DNA of 64,000 nt. It comes from an uncultured Oscillospiraceae bacterium. GTDB lineage: Bacteria; Bacillota; Clostridia; Oscillospirales; Oscillospiraceae. The DNA is taken from positions 1-64,000 of the forward strand of contig CANQTO010000003.1 of NCBI GenBank assembly GCA_947626785.1. Reading direction: 5' to 3'. Made by a program: the position numbers and the translations under genes. Below the pieces are notes generated by a model. That model was not told the origin of the DNA, did not search any database, and saw only the letters and a program-made list of their open reading frames with translations. Each line of letters opens with the position of its first letter. Within the stretch, counting starts at the first letter, position 1. Shown here in pieces: positions 33,812 through 42,924 of the stretch.

Positions 33812-35170
33812 TCAGAGTTTCGAGTCCTTCATAAAGTGCAGGAAATAGCAGATGGCCAGCAGGTCGGCGCAGCCGCCGGGGGAGAGGCGGCGGGCGGTCA
33901 TCTCCCGGTCCAGCTCCTCCAGCTCCTCCCGGCTGGGGATGGGGGAGGACAGCTTTCCGGCGGCCTGGGCGGCCCACTGGGCCCCCTCTTGCCCGCCCCG
34001 GGCCAGGAGGTTCGTGTCCGCAACATTGGCCATCAGGGCGGCCAGGGCCGCCAGGCCCGCCTCTTCCAGACCGGCCCCCGCGGCCAGGGCCCGCTCCAGG
34101 GCCGGCAGGCCCAGCGTCCCCACCGAGGGCAGGCCCTTGGCCAGCTCTCCGCGGACGCCCCGGAGCCCCCGCTCCTGATAGAAGCGCTGGCCCGCCGTCC
34201 GGGGGGCGGACTTTTCCAGGGCCTGAAAGTCCTCCTCCGCAACCGCGCTGTATAAAAGCCCGCTCTCTTGGAGGACCGCCTCCGGCGCGGCCCAGGGCCT
34301 GTCCGGCTGCCAGAGCCGGCCGGCGGCGGCCAGGACGGTCCCCAGGGAGAAGACGGCCCCCTTGTGGGCGTTCACCCCGCCGGTGGCGGCCAGCATGGCC
34401 CGCTCGGCGGCCAGGCCCTCCTCCCGCAGGCGGAGAAAAGCCTCCCGGCGGGGAAGCTGGGCCGTCTCTATGCCCAGCCCGGCGGCCCGCCGCAGATAGG
34501 GCAGCAGGGCGGCGGCGCTGTCTATAAAGGTGAAGATATCCATATCCCTGTGGCTGCCGCAGTTGAAGCGGTCCACCAGCCCCGGCTTAGGCGAGGCGCA
34601 GACCTCATACAGCAGGGCCCGGACCGCCTGGGCGGCCAGAAGCTCCGCGTCCTGCCGGGCGAAGGCCTCCCGCAGGACGGCGGCGGTCTTTGCCTGGAGC
34701 TCCGGCACCGGATGGAGCCGGCGGGAGGCGCAGGCCTTGCCGTCCCCGCTGCAGATCAGGCAGGGGCGGGGCGGAAAGCCCAGCTCCGCCCGGTCCAGCT
34801 TGTCCCCGGCCGGGCTCAGCACGTCCATATCGAACAGGCGGCCCAGGGCGTCCGCGTCCTCCAGCCGGACGCAGATCTGCTTGACCGCCTCCGGCGGGGC
34901 CTCCACGGCCAGCAGCGCCTCGCAGCCGGTGTGCCGGTCGATCAGCTCCCGGCGGCGGAGAGGCATCCGCCTGGCGGCAAGGGCGTCCTCCAGACGGCGA
35001 AGCCCCTCCCGGAAGGCCCGGCGGAGCAGGGGGCCGTTTTTGACCGGCCCCGCGATATTCAGGGTAAAGGACACCAGCGGCAGCCCGGTCTCCGCCAGCA
35101 GCTCCCGCTGGCGCAGGGCGCGGCCCTCCCGGGCGTCCAGCATATCGGCAAGGGTGACCTCCCGGTCCAT
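33812..35170 (-). CDS. citXG: CitX-CitG fusion for citrate lyase prosthetic group transfer
   Basis: Fusion enzyme, 452 aa. The N-terminal part (about 1-160) is CitX, the apo-citrate lyase phosphoribosyl-dephospho-CoA transferase; it opens with LADMLDAREGRALRQREL and contains IDRHTGCEALLAV. The rest is CitG, which makes 2'-(5''-triphosphoribosyl)-3'-dephospho-CoA from ATP and dephospho-CoA; ALLYEVCASPKPGLVDR is its hallmark, with SHRDMD and GVNAHKGAVFSLG further on. It lies 22 nt behind citC in the same direction. The lyase subunits citDEF are not in the window and no terminator or promoter separates the two genes, so this is an accessory mini-operon. Confidence 0.93.
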   Translation of the reverse strand: MDREVTLADMLDAREGRALRQRELLAETGLPLVSFTLNIAGPVKNGPLLRRAFREGLRRLEDALAARRMPLRRRELIDRHTGCEALLAVEAPPEAVKQICVRLEDADALGRLFDMDVLSPAGDKLDRAELGFPPRPCLICSGDGKACASRRLHPVPELQAKTAAVLREAFARQDAELLAAQAVRALLYEVCASPKPGLVDRFNCGSHRDMDIFTFIDSAAALLPYLRRAAGLGIETAQLPRREAFLRLREEGLAAERAMLAATGGVNAHKGAVFSLGTVLAAAGRLWQPDRPWAAPEAVLQESGLLYSAVAEEDFQALEKSAPRTAGQRFYQERGLRGVRGELAKGLPSVGTLGLPALERALAAGAGLEEAGLAALAALMANVADTNLLARGGQEGAQWAAQAAGKLSSPIPSREELEELDREMTARRLSPGGCADLLAICYFLHFMKDSKL

Positions 35171-35192
35171 CCGTCCGCCTCCTTTTTATCGA

Positions 35193-36233
35193 TCAATAGT
35201 GTACGGTCTGGCCGCTCTCCCGGATGGCCCGCAGCACCGGCTCCGCCTCCGGAGAATGGAAATACGCCCAGGTGCTCTCGGGCACCAGATCCCGGATCTC
35301 CTCCAGGCGGCCGTCGTGGATCAGCCGGCGGACCGTGCTGGCGCTGACCGGCGCGCCCTCCGCGCAGCGGCGGGGAATGACGATACATTCGACGCCCTGC
35401 CGGGGCAGCTCCCGGGCCATCACTTGATTATACAGCCCGGTCACCAGGCTGGCGGGCTCCTCGCCCACATAGCGGGCGCTGACGCCCAGAGCGGCGGCGA
35501 TGGGGCCGAAGAGGGCCAGGTCCAGCCGGGCGTGGCCCAGGATCACCGCCTCCTCATCCCGCAGAAAGTAGCTGGGGAAGGTGGAGGAGCTGATAATGTA
35601 GGGCCCGCTGTCATGGAGGAGGACGTTTTTCAGATCGGCCGTCCCCTCCGCCACCAGGCGGCGGCGCACAGCGAAGGGCACAAGGCTTGCGTCCTCGCTG
35701 AGGACGAAGAGATGCACCGTGTCGTTCTCCGCGGCGGCCCGCTCCACCAGAGCCCGGTGGCCCAGGGTGAAGGGGTTGGCGTTCATGACGATGGCGGCGC
35801 TTTTTCCCGGCCGCCGCTGCTTTTCCAGGGCGGCGCAGAAGCTCCGAAAGCCTCCGGCCCGGTTTTCCAGGAAGGAGAGGCTGTTCTCCACCCGGGCGAT
35901 CTCCGAAAAGCCCAGGTCCCGGAAAAAGCCCGCGCTCTGGCATTTCGTGTAGACGAAGAGGTGGAAATTCCCCCGCTCCGCCTGGACCTCCATCAGATGG
36001 CCCACCACCTGATTCAGCAGGCCCTCGCCCTGCCGGCTCTTGTCCACGGCAAAGCAGCGCAGGGTGTTGCCAAAGCAGCTGCCGGTGGCCACCAGACGGT
36101 AATCGCCGTCAAAAATGCCGCAGCTGTAGTCCAGATTGGCATCCCGGCGGATGCCCTCCTGCTCCAGCAGGGCGTCCATCTGCTTTTGGGCCCGGGTATC
36201 TCCGGGGGAAATGGCGCTGAGAAAGTCGCTCAT
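35193..36233 (-). CDS. citC: [Citrate (pro-3S)-lyase] ligase
   Basis: Acetylates the thiol of the citrate lyase acyl carrier protein with ATP and acetate, activating the enzyme, 346 aa. The ATG at 36233 follows GGGAGG; an upstream in-frame ATG has no site. The N-terminal part (about 1-130) is a GNAT-like domain (FAVDKSRQGEGLLNQVV), the C-terminal part a nucleotidyltransferase domain with the HxGH-type motif NANPFTLGHR and ISSSTFPSYF. First gene of the citC-citXG pair with its own promoter. Confidence 0.93.
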   Translation of the reverse strand: MSDFLSAISPGDTRAQKQMDALLEQEGIRRDANLDYSCGIFDGDYRLVATGSCFGNTLRCFAVDKSRQGEGLLNQVVGHLMEVQAERGNFHLFVYTKCQSAGFFRDLGFSEIARVENSLSFLENRAGGFRSFCAALEKQRRPGKSAAIVMNANPFTLGHRALVERAAAENDTVHLFVLSEDASLVPFAVRRRLVAEGTADLKNVLLHDSGPYIISSSTFPSYFLRDEEAVILGHARLDLALFGPIAAALGVSARYVGEEPASLVTGLYNQVMARELPRQGVECIVIPRRCAEGAPVSASTVRRLIHDGRLEEIRDLVPESTWAYFHSPEAEPVLRAIRESGQTVHY

Positions 36234-36265
36234 AAGGCAGCCTCCCAAAATAGCTCGTCTTTTTC

Positions 36266-36295
36266 AGTATAGCAGAAAAGCGGCGCTGGTATCAA
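36266..36295 (-). promoter_or_regulatory. Promoter of citC-citXG
   Basis: TTGATA (36290-36295), 18-nt spacer, TATACT (36266-36271) on the minus strand, about 30 nt before citC. Confidence 0.75.
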
Positions 36296-36389
36296 AAATG
36301 AGCCGTTTTTACGCCGGACGGCGTCTTAATATATAAAAGGACTCGAAAACGGTCTCCGTTTGAAAACGCACAGGAAAAGGGGAAAACAT

Positions 36390-37201
<812 letters not shown>

Positions 37202-37203
37202 TC

Positions 37204-37232
37204 AAAACCTCCGGCTTTGCGCCAGAGGTTTT
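37204..37232 (-). terminator. Terminator of the anchored hypothetical gene
   Basis: Stem AAAACCTC.GGC/GCC.GAGGTTTT with loop TTTGC, one mismatch. It lies about 25 nt behind the stop of the gene at 37256. Confidence 0.7.
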
Positions 37233-37255
37233 GTTCGTTGTGTGCCGGGGAAGAT

Positions 37256-37966
37256 TTATCGGCTCAAGGTGATGCTGCCGCCGCACTCGATGGCGGGCAG
37301 CTCCACCTCCTGATAGGTGCCGCCAAAGTTCCAGACCACGTCCAGGTGCAGATCTCTCGTCTCACCGGAGGCCAGATCCACGGTAAAGCTCCGGTTGCCC
37401 ACGCCGGTGGTGATGGAGCCCGAGCCGTCATATTCCACCGCTGGGCCGTCCATGGAGACATACTGTCCGTCCAGGCTCAGGTTCACCGCCCCGGGCAGGG
37501 CGTTCAGGTGCAGGCTGTAGGACACGATGGACACCGAGACCGTCACTTCCGCCTGGCTGTCCCCGGCGGTCCGGGCGCTCCAGTCGGCCCGGATATTCAG
37601 GCCGGTGCCGGTATCAGAGCTGAAGGACCCGGCGCCCAGATCGCTGACCGCCGGCTGCTGGGGCGGGTCGGGGAAGAGCTGGGTCTCCACCGGTTCCGGC
37701 GTGGGGGCCGGAGTCGGGACAGGGGTCGGGATGGGCGTCGGGACCGGCGTGGCTGCCGGCGCCTGGGTAGCGGCGGGGGCCGGGGCTGTGTAGGGGTCGC
37801 CGGTCTCGGCCGGGGTCTGCACCACCGCGTCCTGCTCGCCGGGGGCGACGGTCTCCTCGGCAGGGGGCTCCTGGGCGCTCTTCCGGTCGCCGATATAGGC
37901 GCCGATCACTGAGGCGGTCAGCAAAAACACGATAATAAACAGCACGGCGGCTGACTTTCCTTTCAT
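37256..37966 (-). CDS. Membrane-anchored secreted protein with Pro/Thr linker
   Basis: Hypothetical protein of 236 aa. AAAGGAG precedes the ATG. A single N-terminal hydrophobic helix (about 5-24) without a lipobox acts as signal anchor. An Ala/Pro/Thr linker with PTPIPTPVPTPAPTPEP follows (about 50-95). The remaining ~135 residues look like one beta-rich domain (VSVSIVSYSLHLNALPG, GNRSFTVDLASGETRDLHL). No catalytic motif is recognised. Extracytoplasmic location is inferred. It is a single gene between hairpin-rich DNA and pyrR. Confidence 0.75.
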   Translation of the reverse strand: MKGKSAAVLFIIVFLLTASVIGAYIGDRKSAQEPPAEETVAPGEQDAVVQTPAETGDPYTAPAPAATQAPAATPVPTPIPTPVPTPAPTPEPVETQLFPDPPQQPAVSDLGAGSFSSDTGTGLNIRADWSARTAGDSQAEVTVSVSIVSYSLHLNALPGAVNLSLDGQYVSMDGPAVEYDGSGSITTGVGNRSFTVDLASGETRDLHLDVVWNFGGTYQEVELPAIECGGSITLSR

Positions 37967-38068
37967 AACAACGCGCTCCTTTTGCTTCTGGTTTCTTCTT
38001 TATTGTACCGCAGAGCCCGCCTCTTGTCCAGCGGCAGGACTCTTAATTTTAACTTAAGGAGTTTCGCT

Positions 38069-38319
38069 TCAAATGCGACCCGCTGCGCTGGGCTCGCATT
38101 TGATACTCGCGCTTATCGCAGGGGCTTTGCCCCGTTTGGTCGGCGCGGCGTCAGAACAAGGCTGCAAAGCCATTTTGCCGCGCAAGCACAGCAAAATCGG
38201 CGGGCAGCCTCGTTCTTCCTTACCAAAACCAAAGCGTCTGCTTTGGTTTTGAGAGGAGGCAGAGCGGCGTGAACGAGCTTTCGGCTTTCAGACGGAAGCG
38301 AGTGAATGGAGCTTCTGCC
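38069..38319. repeat. Palindrome cluster in the 37967-38399 intergenic region
   Basis: This 430-nt gap has no credible gene. It holds a chain of hairpins: TCAAATGCGA/TCGCATTTGA (38069-38103); GGGGC TTT GCCCC (near 38121-38133); a nested structure with outer arms AGAACAAGGCTGC/GCAGCCTCGTTCT (38153-38216, one mismatch) and inner ATTTTGC/GCAAAAT; CAAAACCAAAGC/GCTTTGGTTTTG (38224-38251); and weaker arms GGCAGAGC/GCTTCTGCC up to 38319. The CAAAACCAAAGC hairpin recurs at 63165-63192, marking a dispersed repeat family. Confidence 0.75.
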
Positions 38320-38399
38320 GACGAGGCAAAGCTGCCCCAAAAACAAATTTAAAATTTTTTACATCTTCATTAATAATTTAGAACGAGGTTATTTACGGT

Positions 38400-38435
38400 A
38401 AAAACGCTCCCTGCTTTTCAACAGGGAGCGTTTTT
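38400..38435 (-). terminator. Terminator behind rplA
   Basis: Perfect 14-bp stem AAAAACGCTCCCTG and complement, 8-nt loop, T-rich 3' end on the minus strand. It ends the rpmG-secE-nusG-rplK-rplA operon. Confidence 0.93.
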
Positions 38436-38449
38436 GAAGACCGGTTTTC

Positions 38450-39142
38450 TCACACCTGGCGCTGGGCGTTGATCTTCACGCCGGGGCCCATGGTGGAGGC
38501 GGTGACGCAGGAGCGGATGTACTGGCCTTTGGCCGCCGCGGGCTTGGCCCGGTTGATGGCGCCGATCAGGGCCACGTAGTTCTCATACAGCTTCTCCGCG
38601 CCAAAGCTGACCTTGCCGATGGGGCAGTGGATGATGTTGGTCTTGTCCAGACGGTACTCCACCTTACCGGCTTTGGCCTCCTTGATGGCCTGGGCGATAT
38701 TGGGGGTGACGGTGCCCGCCTTGGGGGAGGGCATCAGGCCCTTGGGGCCCAGGGTCTTACCGAGACGGCCCACGATGCCCATCATGTCGGGGCTGGCGAT
38801 CACGGTGTCGAATTCGAACCAGTTCTCTTTCTGGATGCGCTCCACCAGGTCCTGGCCGCCGGCATAGTCGGCGCCCGCCTGAAGGGCCTCGTCCACGCGC
38901 TCGGGCTTGCAGAAGCACAGCACGCGCACGCTCTTGCCGGTGCCGTTGGGCAGGACGATAGCGCCGCGGACCTGCTGGTCGGCGTGGCGGCCGTCCACGC
39001 CCAGCTTGACGTGCAGCTCAACGGTCTCGTCGAACTTGGCCTTGCTGGCCTGGATGACCAGATTCAGAGCGTCCATGGGATCGTAAAGGGTCTGTCTATC
39101 GATGAGCTTAGCGCTCTCTTTGTAATTTTTACCTCTAAACAA
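38450..39142 (-). CDS. rplA: 50S ribosomal protein L1
   Basis: Ribosomal protein L1 of the L1 stalk, 230 aa. The signature [15 protein letters not shown] and the [12 protein letters not shown] stretch are intact. Translation starts at a TTG (39142) preceded by AGGAGG at good spacing. It is the last gene of its operon; a strong terminator follows, so rplJ-rplL, which often come next in Bacillota, are not linked here. L1 represses its own operon in many bacteria; a binding site was not identified. Confidence 0.97.
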   Translation of the reverse strand: MFRGKNYKESAKLIDRQTLYDPMDALNLVIQASKAKFDETVELHVKLGVDGRHADQQVRGAIVLPNGTGKSVRVLCFCKPERVDEALQAGADYAGGQDLVERIQKENWFEFDTVIASPDMMGIVGRLGKTLGPKGLMPSPKAGTVTPNIAQAIKEAKAGKVEYRLDKTNIIHCPIGKVSFGAEKLYENYVALIGAINRAKPAAAKGQYIRSCVTASTMGPGVKINAQRQV

Positions 39143-39244
39143 TGTCGTTTCCTCCTAATAATGTGGTTGAGTCGGATGGATCTATCCTCCCACGTGAAGC
39201 GCGGCGGAACCGCGCCGGGAGCGGAGCTCTTCTCTCGTTCCCGC

Positions 39245-39670
39245 TTAATCGCCGACGACGACGCCCATGGAGCGGCAGGTACCGGCGATCATGCTGATGG
39301 CGGAGTCGATGTCGGTGCAGTTCAGGTCGGGCATCTTCTGCTCGGCGATCTTGCGGACATCCTCCTTGCTGATCGTGGCCACCTTGTCCCGCTGGGGAAC
39401 ACCGGAGGCGGTCTCGATGCCGCAGGCCTTCTTGATCAGGAGGGCGGCAGGAGGGGTCTTGGTGATGAAGGTGAAGCTGCGGTCGGAGTACACGGTGATG
39501 ACCACGGGGATCATCAGGCCCATGTCGCCCTTCGTGCGCTCATTGAAATCCTTGGTGAATTGGCCGATATTGACGCCGTACTGACCCAGAGCGGGGCCCA
39601 CAGGGGGGGCCGGGGTCGCTTTGCCGGCAGGGACCTGGAATCGAACGTATCCTACTACTTTCTGTGCCAT
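39245..39670 (-). CDS. rplK: 50S ribosomal protein L11
   Basis: Ribosomal protein L11, 141 aa, forms the GTPase-associated centre with 23S rRNA. The N-terminal [20 protein letters not shown] and the C-terminal RNA-binding domain ending in [10 protein letters not shown] are typical. An AGGTGC-type site precedes the ATG. It lies 23 nt behind nusG and about 100 nt before rplA. Confidence 0.97.
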   Translation of the reverse strand: MAQKVVGYVRFQVPAGKATPAPPVGPALGQYGVNIGQFTKDFNERTKGDMGLMIPVVITVYSDRSFTFITKTPPAALLIKKACGIETASGVPQRDKVATISKEDVRKIAEQKMPDLNCTDIDSAISMIAGTCRSMGVVVGD

Positions 39671-39693
39671 TTACAGCACCTCTTTCTTATAAA

Positions 39694-40218
39694 TTATTCT
39701 GTGATCGCTTCGACCTGGTCCAGCTCCAGATCCACCGGAGTCTCCCGGCCGAACATGGAGACCACCACCCGGACCCTGTTCTTCTCAGGCTCCAGCTCGT
39801 CCACCACGCCGATAAAGCCGCTCAAAGGCCCGTCGTTGACCTTCACGCTGTCGCCTATCGCGTAGCCGACCACGATCTCCCTGTGCTCGACGCCCAGGTC
39901 GTATACTTCCTGCTCCGTCAGGGGAACGGCCTTGCCGTCAGACCCTACGAAGCCTGTCGCGCCGCGGACATTGTGGATCAGGTGCCAGCTGTCGTCGGTG
40001 AGGATCATCTTCACCAGCACGTAGCCGGGGAACACCTTCCTGTCCACGGTCTTCTCGCCCGCGTCCGTGTACTCGGTGACGGTCTCCATGGGGATGTTGA
40101 CTTCCTTGATCAGATCCGTCATACGGCGGTTCTCGGCGGATTTCATGATCGCCGCCGCCACCGCGTTTTCATAGCCCGAGTACGTGTGGACCACGTACCA
40201 CCTTGCCTCTTCAGCCAT
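39694..40218 (-). CDS. nusG: Transcription antitermination factor NusG
   Basis: RNA polymerase-binding elongation factor, 174 aa. The NGN domain (WYVVHTYSGYENAVAA, then PGYVLVKMILTDDSWHLI and GATGFVG) is followed by a KOW domain (GDSVKVNDGPLSGFIGVV). It lies 6 nt behind secE, the standard arrangement. Confidence 0.97.
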   Translation of the reverse strand: MAEEARWYVVHTYSGYENAVAAAIMKSAENRRMTDLIKEVNIPMETVTEYTDAGEKTVDRKVFPGYVLVKMILTDDSWHLIHNVRGATGFVGSDGKAVPLTEQEVYDLGVEHREIVVGYAIGDSVKVNDGPLSGFIGVVDELEPEKNRVRVVVSMFGRETPVDLELDQVEAITE

Positions 40219-40224
40219 GTCCGC

Positions 40225-40497
40225 TTAACCCAACAGCGTGAAGACGGCGTTGATCAGGCCCTGCGCCACCAGGTCAAGGCCCCAGAGCACCACCGAGGAG
40301 ACCACGATGGCGCCCACAGAGATCAGGGTGTTCTTGGCAAGGACCTTGCGGGTGGGCCAGATGACCTTCTTCAGCTCGCTCTTCATTTCCCGGAACCATT
40401 TGCCGATCCTCTTGAAAAAGCCGGGCTTGGTGTTTTCCTTCTTGACAGCCGTGACAGCCTTAGAGGGGGCGGCTTTGGTCTTCTTCTCGTCAGCCAT
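40225..40497 (-). CDS. secE: Preprotein translocase subunit SecE
   Basis: Essential Sec translocon subunit, 90 aa. A Lys/Ala-rich cytosolic N-terminus (about 1-27) precedes the conserved amphipathic stretch KRIGKWFREMKSELKKVIWP and one transmembrane helix (about 57-80). Located between rpmG and nusG as usual. Confidence 0.95.
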   Translation of the reverse strand: MADEKKTKAAPSKAVTAVKKENTKPGFFKRIGKWFREMKSELKKVIWPTRKVLAKNTLISVGAIVVSSVVLWGLDLVAQGLINAVFTLLG

Positions 40498-40512
40498 GTC
40501 GTCTACTCCTCC

Positions 40513-40674
40513 TTACTTGGTCTCCACGTGCTTGGTGTGCTTGCGGCAGAAGGGGCAGTACTTGCTGCGCTCCAAACGGTCCGACGTGTTCTTCTTGTTC
40601 TTGACCGTGTTGTAATTCCTCTGCTTGCATTCTTCGCATCTGAGTGTGATCTTTACTCTTGCGCCTGCAGCCAT
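40513..40674 (-). CDS. rpmG: 50S ribosomal protein L33
   Basis: Ribosomal protein L33, 53 aa, translated here directly from the sequence. It begins [20 protein letters not shown] and ends KHTKHVETK. Two CxxC pairs (CEEC, CPFC) show the zinc-binding form. AGGAGG precedes the ATG. First gene of the operon rpmG-secE-nusG-rplK-rplA, 15 nt ahead of secE. Confidence 0.96.
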   Translation of the reverse strand: MAAGARVKITLRCEECKQRNYNTVKNKKNTSDRLERSKYCPFCRKHTKHVETK

Positions 40675-40801
40675 TTTTTCGGCACCTCCTAAACATATTT
40701 ACCCGCGGGGCGGGCATTGCCTCCCTGTGTGGTCAGAGCCGGATTTTTCTGACGCCAAAAAAGCGCACAAAAACAAACCCATCTGCCGACAGGTAAATCA
40801 T

Positions 40802-40830
40802 ACTATACCACAGGCGCGGCCCCAGGTCAA
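40802..40830 (-). promoter_or_regulatory. Promoter of the rpmG-secE-nusG-rplK-rplA operon
   Basis: TTGACC (40825-40830), 17-nt spacer, TATAGT (40802-40807) on the minus strand, leaving a leader of about 120 nt. Confidence 0.85.
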
Positions 40831-40871
40831 CCGCTTTTTTCCGCGAAAAGCGAATTTTTTTGCCTTTTCCC

Positions 40872-40899
40872 TTGCAGCTTTGCCCCGTGGTGCTATAAT
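40872..40899 (+). promoter_or_regulatory. Promoter of folC
   Basis: TTGCAG (40872-40877), 16-nt spacer, perfect TATAAT (40894-40899). Transcription would start just ahead of three hairpins and about 150 nt before folC. Confidence 0.7.
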
Positions 40900-40910
40900 G
40901 ATCATATGAT

Positions 40911-40977
40911 GGCGAAACGCCTTTTTGCGTTTCGCCGGGCAGCTTTGCTGCTCAGCAAAACAGCATGGCTGTTTTGC
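40911..40977 (+). promoter_or_regulatory. Three consecutive hairpins in the folC leader
   Basis: Perfect stems follow one another: GGCGAAACGC/GCGTTTCGCC (40911-40936), GCAGC/GCTGC (40939-40951) and GCAAAACAGC/GCTGTTTTGC (40955-40977). The last two have 3-nt loops. None is followed by a long T run. The set may be a regulatory leader or another palindromic repeat copy. Confidence 0.6.
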
Positions 40978-41055
40978 CATATACTCATTTCATTGTTTTC
41001 CGCGTAGCGATAATCCTTATAGTCTCGGTAGAGTTTTTTTCGAGGTTTTGATGCG

Positions 41056-42324
41056 ATGGATATTCAGGAAGCGCTGGCTTATATAGACGGGACCCTCTGG
41101 TTCGGCTCCAAACCCGGCCTGGAGCGGGTGGGGGAGCTGCTGGACCGGCTGAGAAATCCCCAGGACGATCTGAAGTTCGTCCACATCGCGGGCACCAACG
41201 GCAAGGGCAGCTGCGCCGCTATGTGCGCGTCCATCCTCCGCTCCGCGGGTTTACGAACGGGGCTCTTCACCTCCCCCTACCTCTTCCGCTTCAACGAGCG
41301 GATGCAGATCGACGGCCGGGAGATCGACAATGCCGCCCTGGCGGAGCTGATCGGCCGGATCGCCCCTCTGGCGGAGAGCATGGCCGAACACCCCACGGAA
41401 TTCGAGCTCATCACCGCCGCCGCCCTGCTCTGGTATAAGGAGCAGAACTGCGACATCGTGGTACTGGAGGTGGGTCTGGGCGGACGGCTGGACGCCACCA
41501 ACATCATCGGCCCGCCGGAGGCGGCGGTAATTATGAACATCGGCCTGGACCACACGGAGATCTTGGGGGATACCCCGGAGAAGATCGCCGCGGAGAAGGC
41601 TGGGATCATCAAGGGCGGCTGCCCCGTCGTGCTCTACAGCCAGAGCGAGGGCGTGGAGCAGGTGGTCCGGCAGCGCTGCATGGATGCGGGCTCCGAGCTG
41701 ACGGTGACCGAACCCGAGGCTCTGGTCAGCCTGTCCGACGGCCCGGAGGGCCAGGTCTTTTCCTATAAAGAGGTGACTTACCGGCTGCCTCTGCTGGGGG
41801 CCCACCAGCTCCGCAACGCCGCCGCCGCCATTGAGACGGCCCGGCTGCTCCGGCGCCGGGGCTGGCCTGTGGACGAGGAGGCCGTCCGGCAGGGCCTGGC
41901 AACCGTCTCCTGGCCGGCCCGCTTTGAGATCCTGCGGCCGGAGAGGCCCTGCTTTGTGGTGGACGGGGGGCACAATCCCCAGTGCGCCGAGACCGTGGCG
42001 GCCAACCTCCTGCGCTATTTTCCGGACCGGCGGCGGGTGCTGCTGCTGGGCGTTCTGGCGGACAAGGACTATCCCCGCCTGCTGGAGATCCTGGCCCCGG
42101 CGGCGGACGCCTTTGTCTGCGTCACGCCGGACAGCCCCCGGGCCCTGCCGGCGGAGGCGCTGGCAGAGCATCTGGCGCGCTTCGGAAAGCCCGTCCGCGC
42201 CTGCGGCAGCATTGAGGAGGGCGTGGCCGCGGCCTTAGCGGAGGCCGGGGAGACAGGCATGGCCTGCGCAGTGGGTTCGCTGTATATGGCGGGCCGGGTC
42301 CGGGCCTGCTTCGGCAGGTTTTAA
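41056..42324 (+). CDS. folC: Folylpolyglutamate synthase / dihydrofolate synthase
   Basis: Mur-ligase-family enzyme adding glutamate to folates (and possibly to dihydropteroate), 422 aa. The P-loop AGTNGKGS (45-52), the motif LEVGLGGRLDATN, DHTEILGDT and GGHNP in the C-terminal domain are all present. The ribosome site before the ATG is weak. The next gene is ruvX, 60 nt downstream. Confidence 0.94.
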   Translation: MDIQEALAYIDGTLWFGSKPGLERVGELLDRLRNPQDDLKFVHIAGTNGKGSCAAMCASILRSAGLRTGLFTSPYLFRFNERMQIDGREIDNAALAELIGRIAPLAESMAEHPTEFELITAAALLWYKEQNCDIVVLEVGLGGRLDATNIIGPPEAAVIMNIGLDHTEILGDTPEKIAAEKAGIIKGGCPVVLYSQSEGVEQVVRQRCMDAGSELTVTEPEALVSLSDGPEGQVFSYKEVTYRLPLLGAHQLRNAAAAIETARLLRRRGWPVDEEAVRQGLATVSWPARFEILRPERPCFVVDGGHNPQCAETVAANLLRYFPDRRRVLLLGVLADKDYPRLLEILAPAADAFVCVTPDSPRALPAEALAEHLARFGKPVRACGSIEEGVAAALAEAGETGMACAVGSLYMAGRVRACFGRF

Positions 42325-42384
42325 AAAAATTTTCCTTCTATTAGATTATATTTATTTTCATAAATTAAAGGAGGCGGAAAAGCG

Positions 42385-42792
42385 ATGCGGATCATGGCCA
42401 TCGACTACGGCGACCGGCGGATCGGCCTGGCGGTGTCGGACGCGCTGGGCGTCCTCTGCGGCGAGGCCTGGACCATGGAGGAGTGGGACATGGAGCGGGC
42501 GGCCCAGCGCATCAGCAAAGCCGCCGCGGAGCGGGGCGTGGAGCGGCTGGTGCTGGGCCTGCCTAAAAACATGGACGGCAGCGAAGGGCCCCGGGCGGAG
42601 AAGAGCCGGGAATTTGCCCAACTGCTGGAGGCCGGCAGCGGCCTGCCCGTGGTCCTCTGGGACGAGCGGCGCAGCAGCGTGGAGGCCCACGCCATCCTCC
42701 ACGCCAACGGCAAAAAAGAAAAAAAGCACCGCCGGACCGTGGACGCGGTGGCGGCCAGCCTCATATTGGAGGGCTATCTGGGCAGTATATAA
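42385..42792 (+). CDS. ruvX: YqgF/RuvX-family nuclease
   Basis: RNase H-fold protein of the YqgF family, 135 aa, implicated in pre-16S rRNA 5' processing and earlier named Holliday junction resolvase. MRIMAIDYGDRRIGLAVSD, GLPKNMDG and VLWDERRSS carry the acidic active-site residues, and a late Asp in TVDAVAASLIL completes them. AAAGGAGG precedes the ATG. Confidence 0.94.
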   Translation: MRIMAIDYGDRRIGLAVSDALGVLCGEAWTMEEWDMERAAQRISKAAAERGVERLVLGLPKNMDGSEGPRAEKSREFAQLLEAGSGLPVVLWDERRSSVEAHAILHANGKKEKKHRRTVDAVAASLILEGYLGSI

Positions 42793-42924
42793 AAGAGACT
42801 TTTTCGTTTATTAAAATTTTTGAATAAAAACCTGAATGTTCCTTCTTTAATTTCTCCCGGACCGCGCATACTTATCCATGAGCGTTTTTGCGTTCGCAGT
42901 TCATGCGCGGGAGGGAGATTTTTT

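Noticed and set aside
37982-38346. Short open frames on both strands in the rplA-side intergenic region
   Set aside because: They run through the palindromic repeats and share the peptide KTKA.ALVL with a frame at 63001-63246, which comes from the repeated hairpin, not from a gene.
40907-41010. A ~33-codon ORF in the folC leader
   Set aside because: It consists mostly of the three hairpins and has no ribosome site.
42830-42900. Sigma-G promoter of spoIVB
   Set aside because: A CATACTT box is present, but no TGAATA-like box stands at the right spacing.
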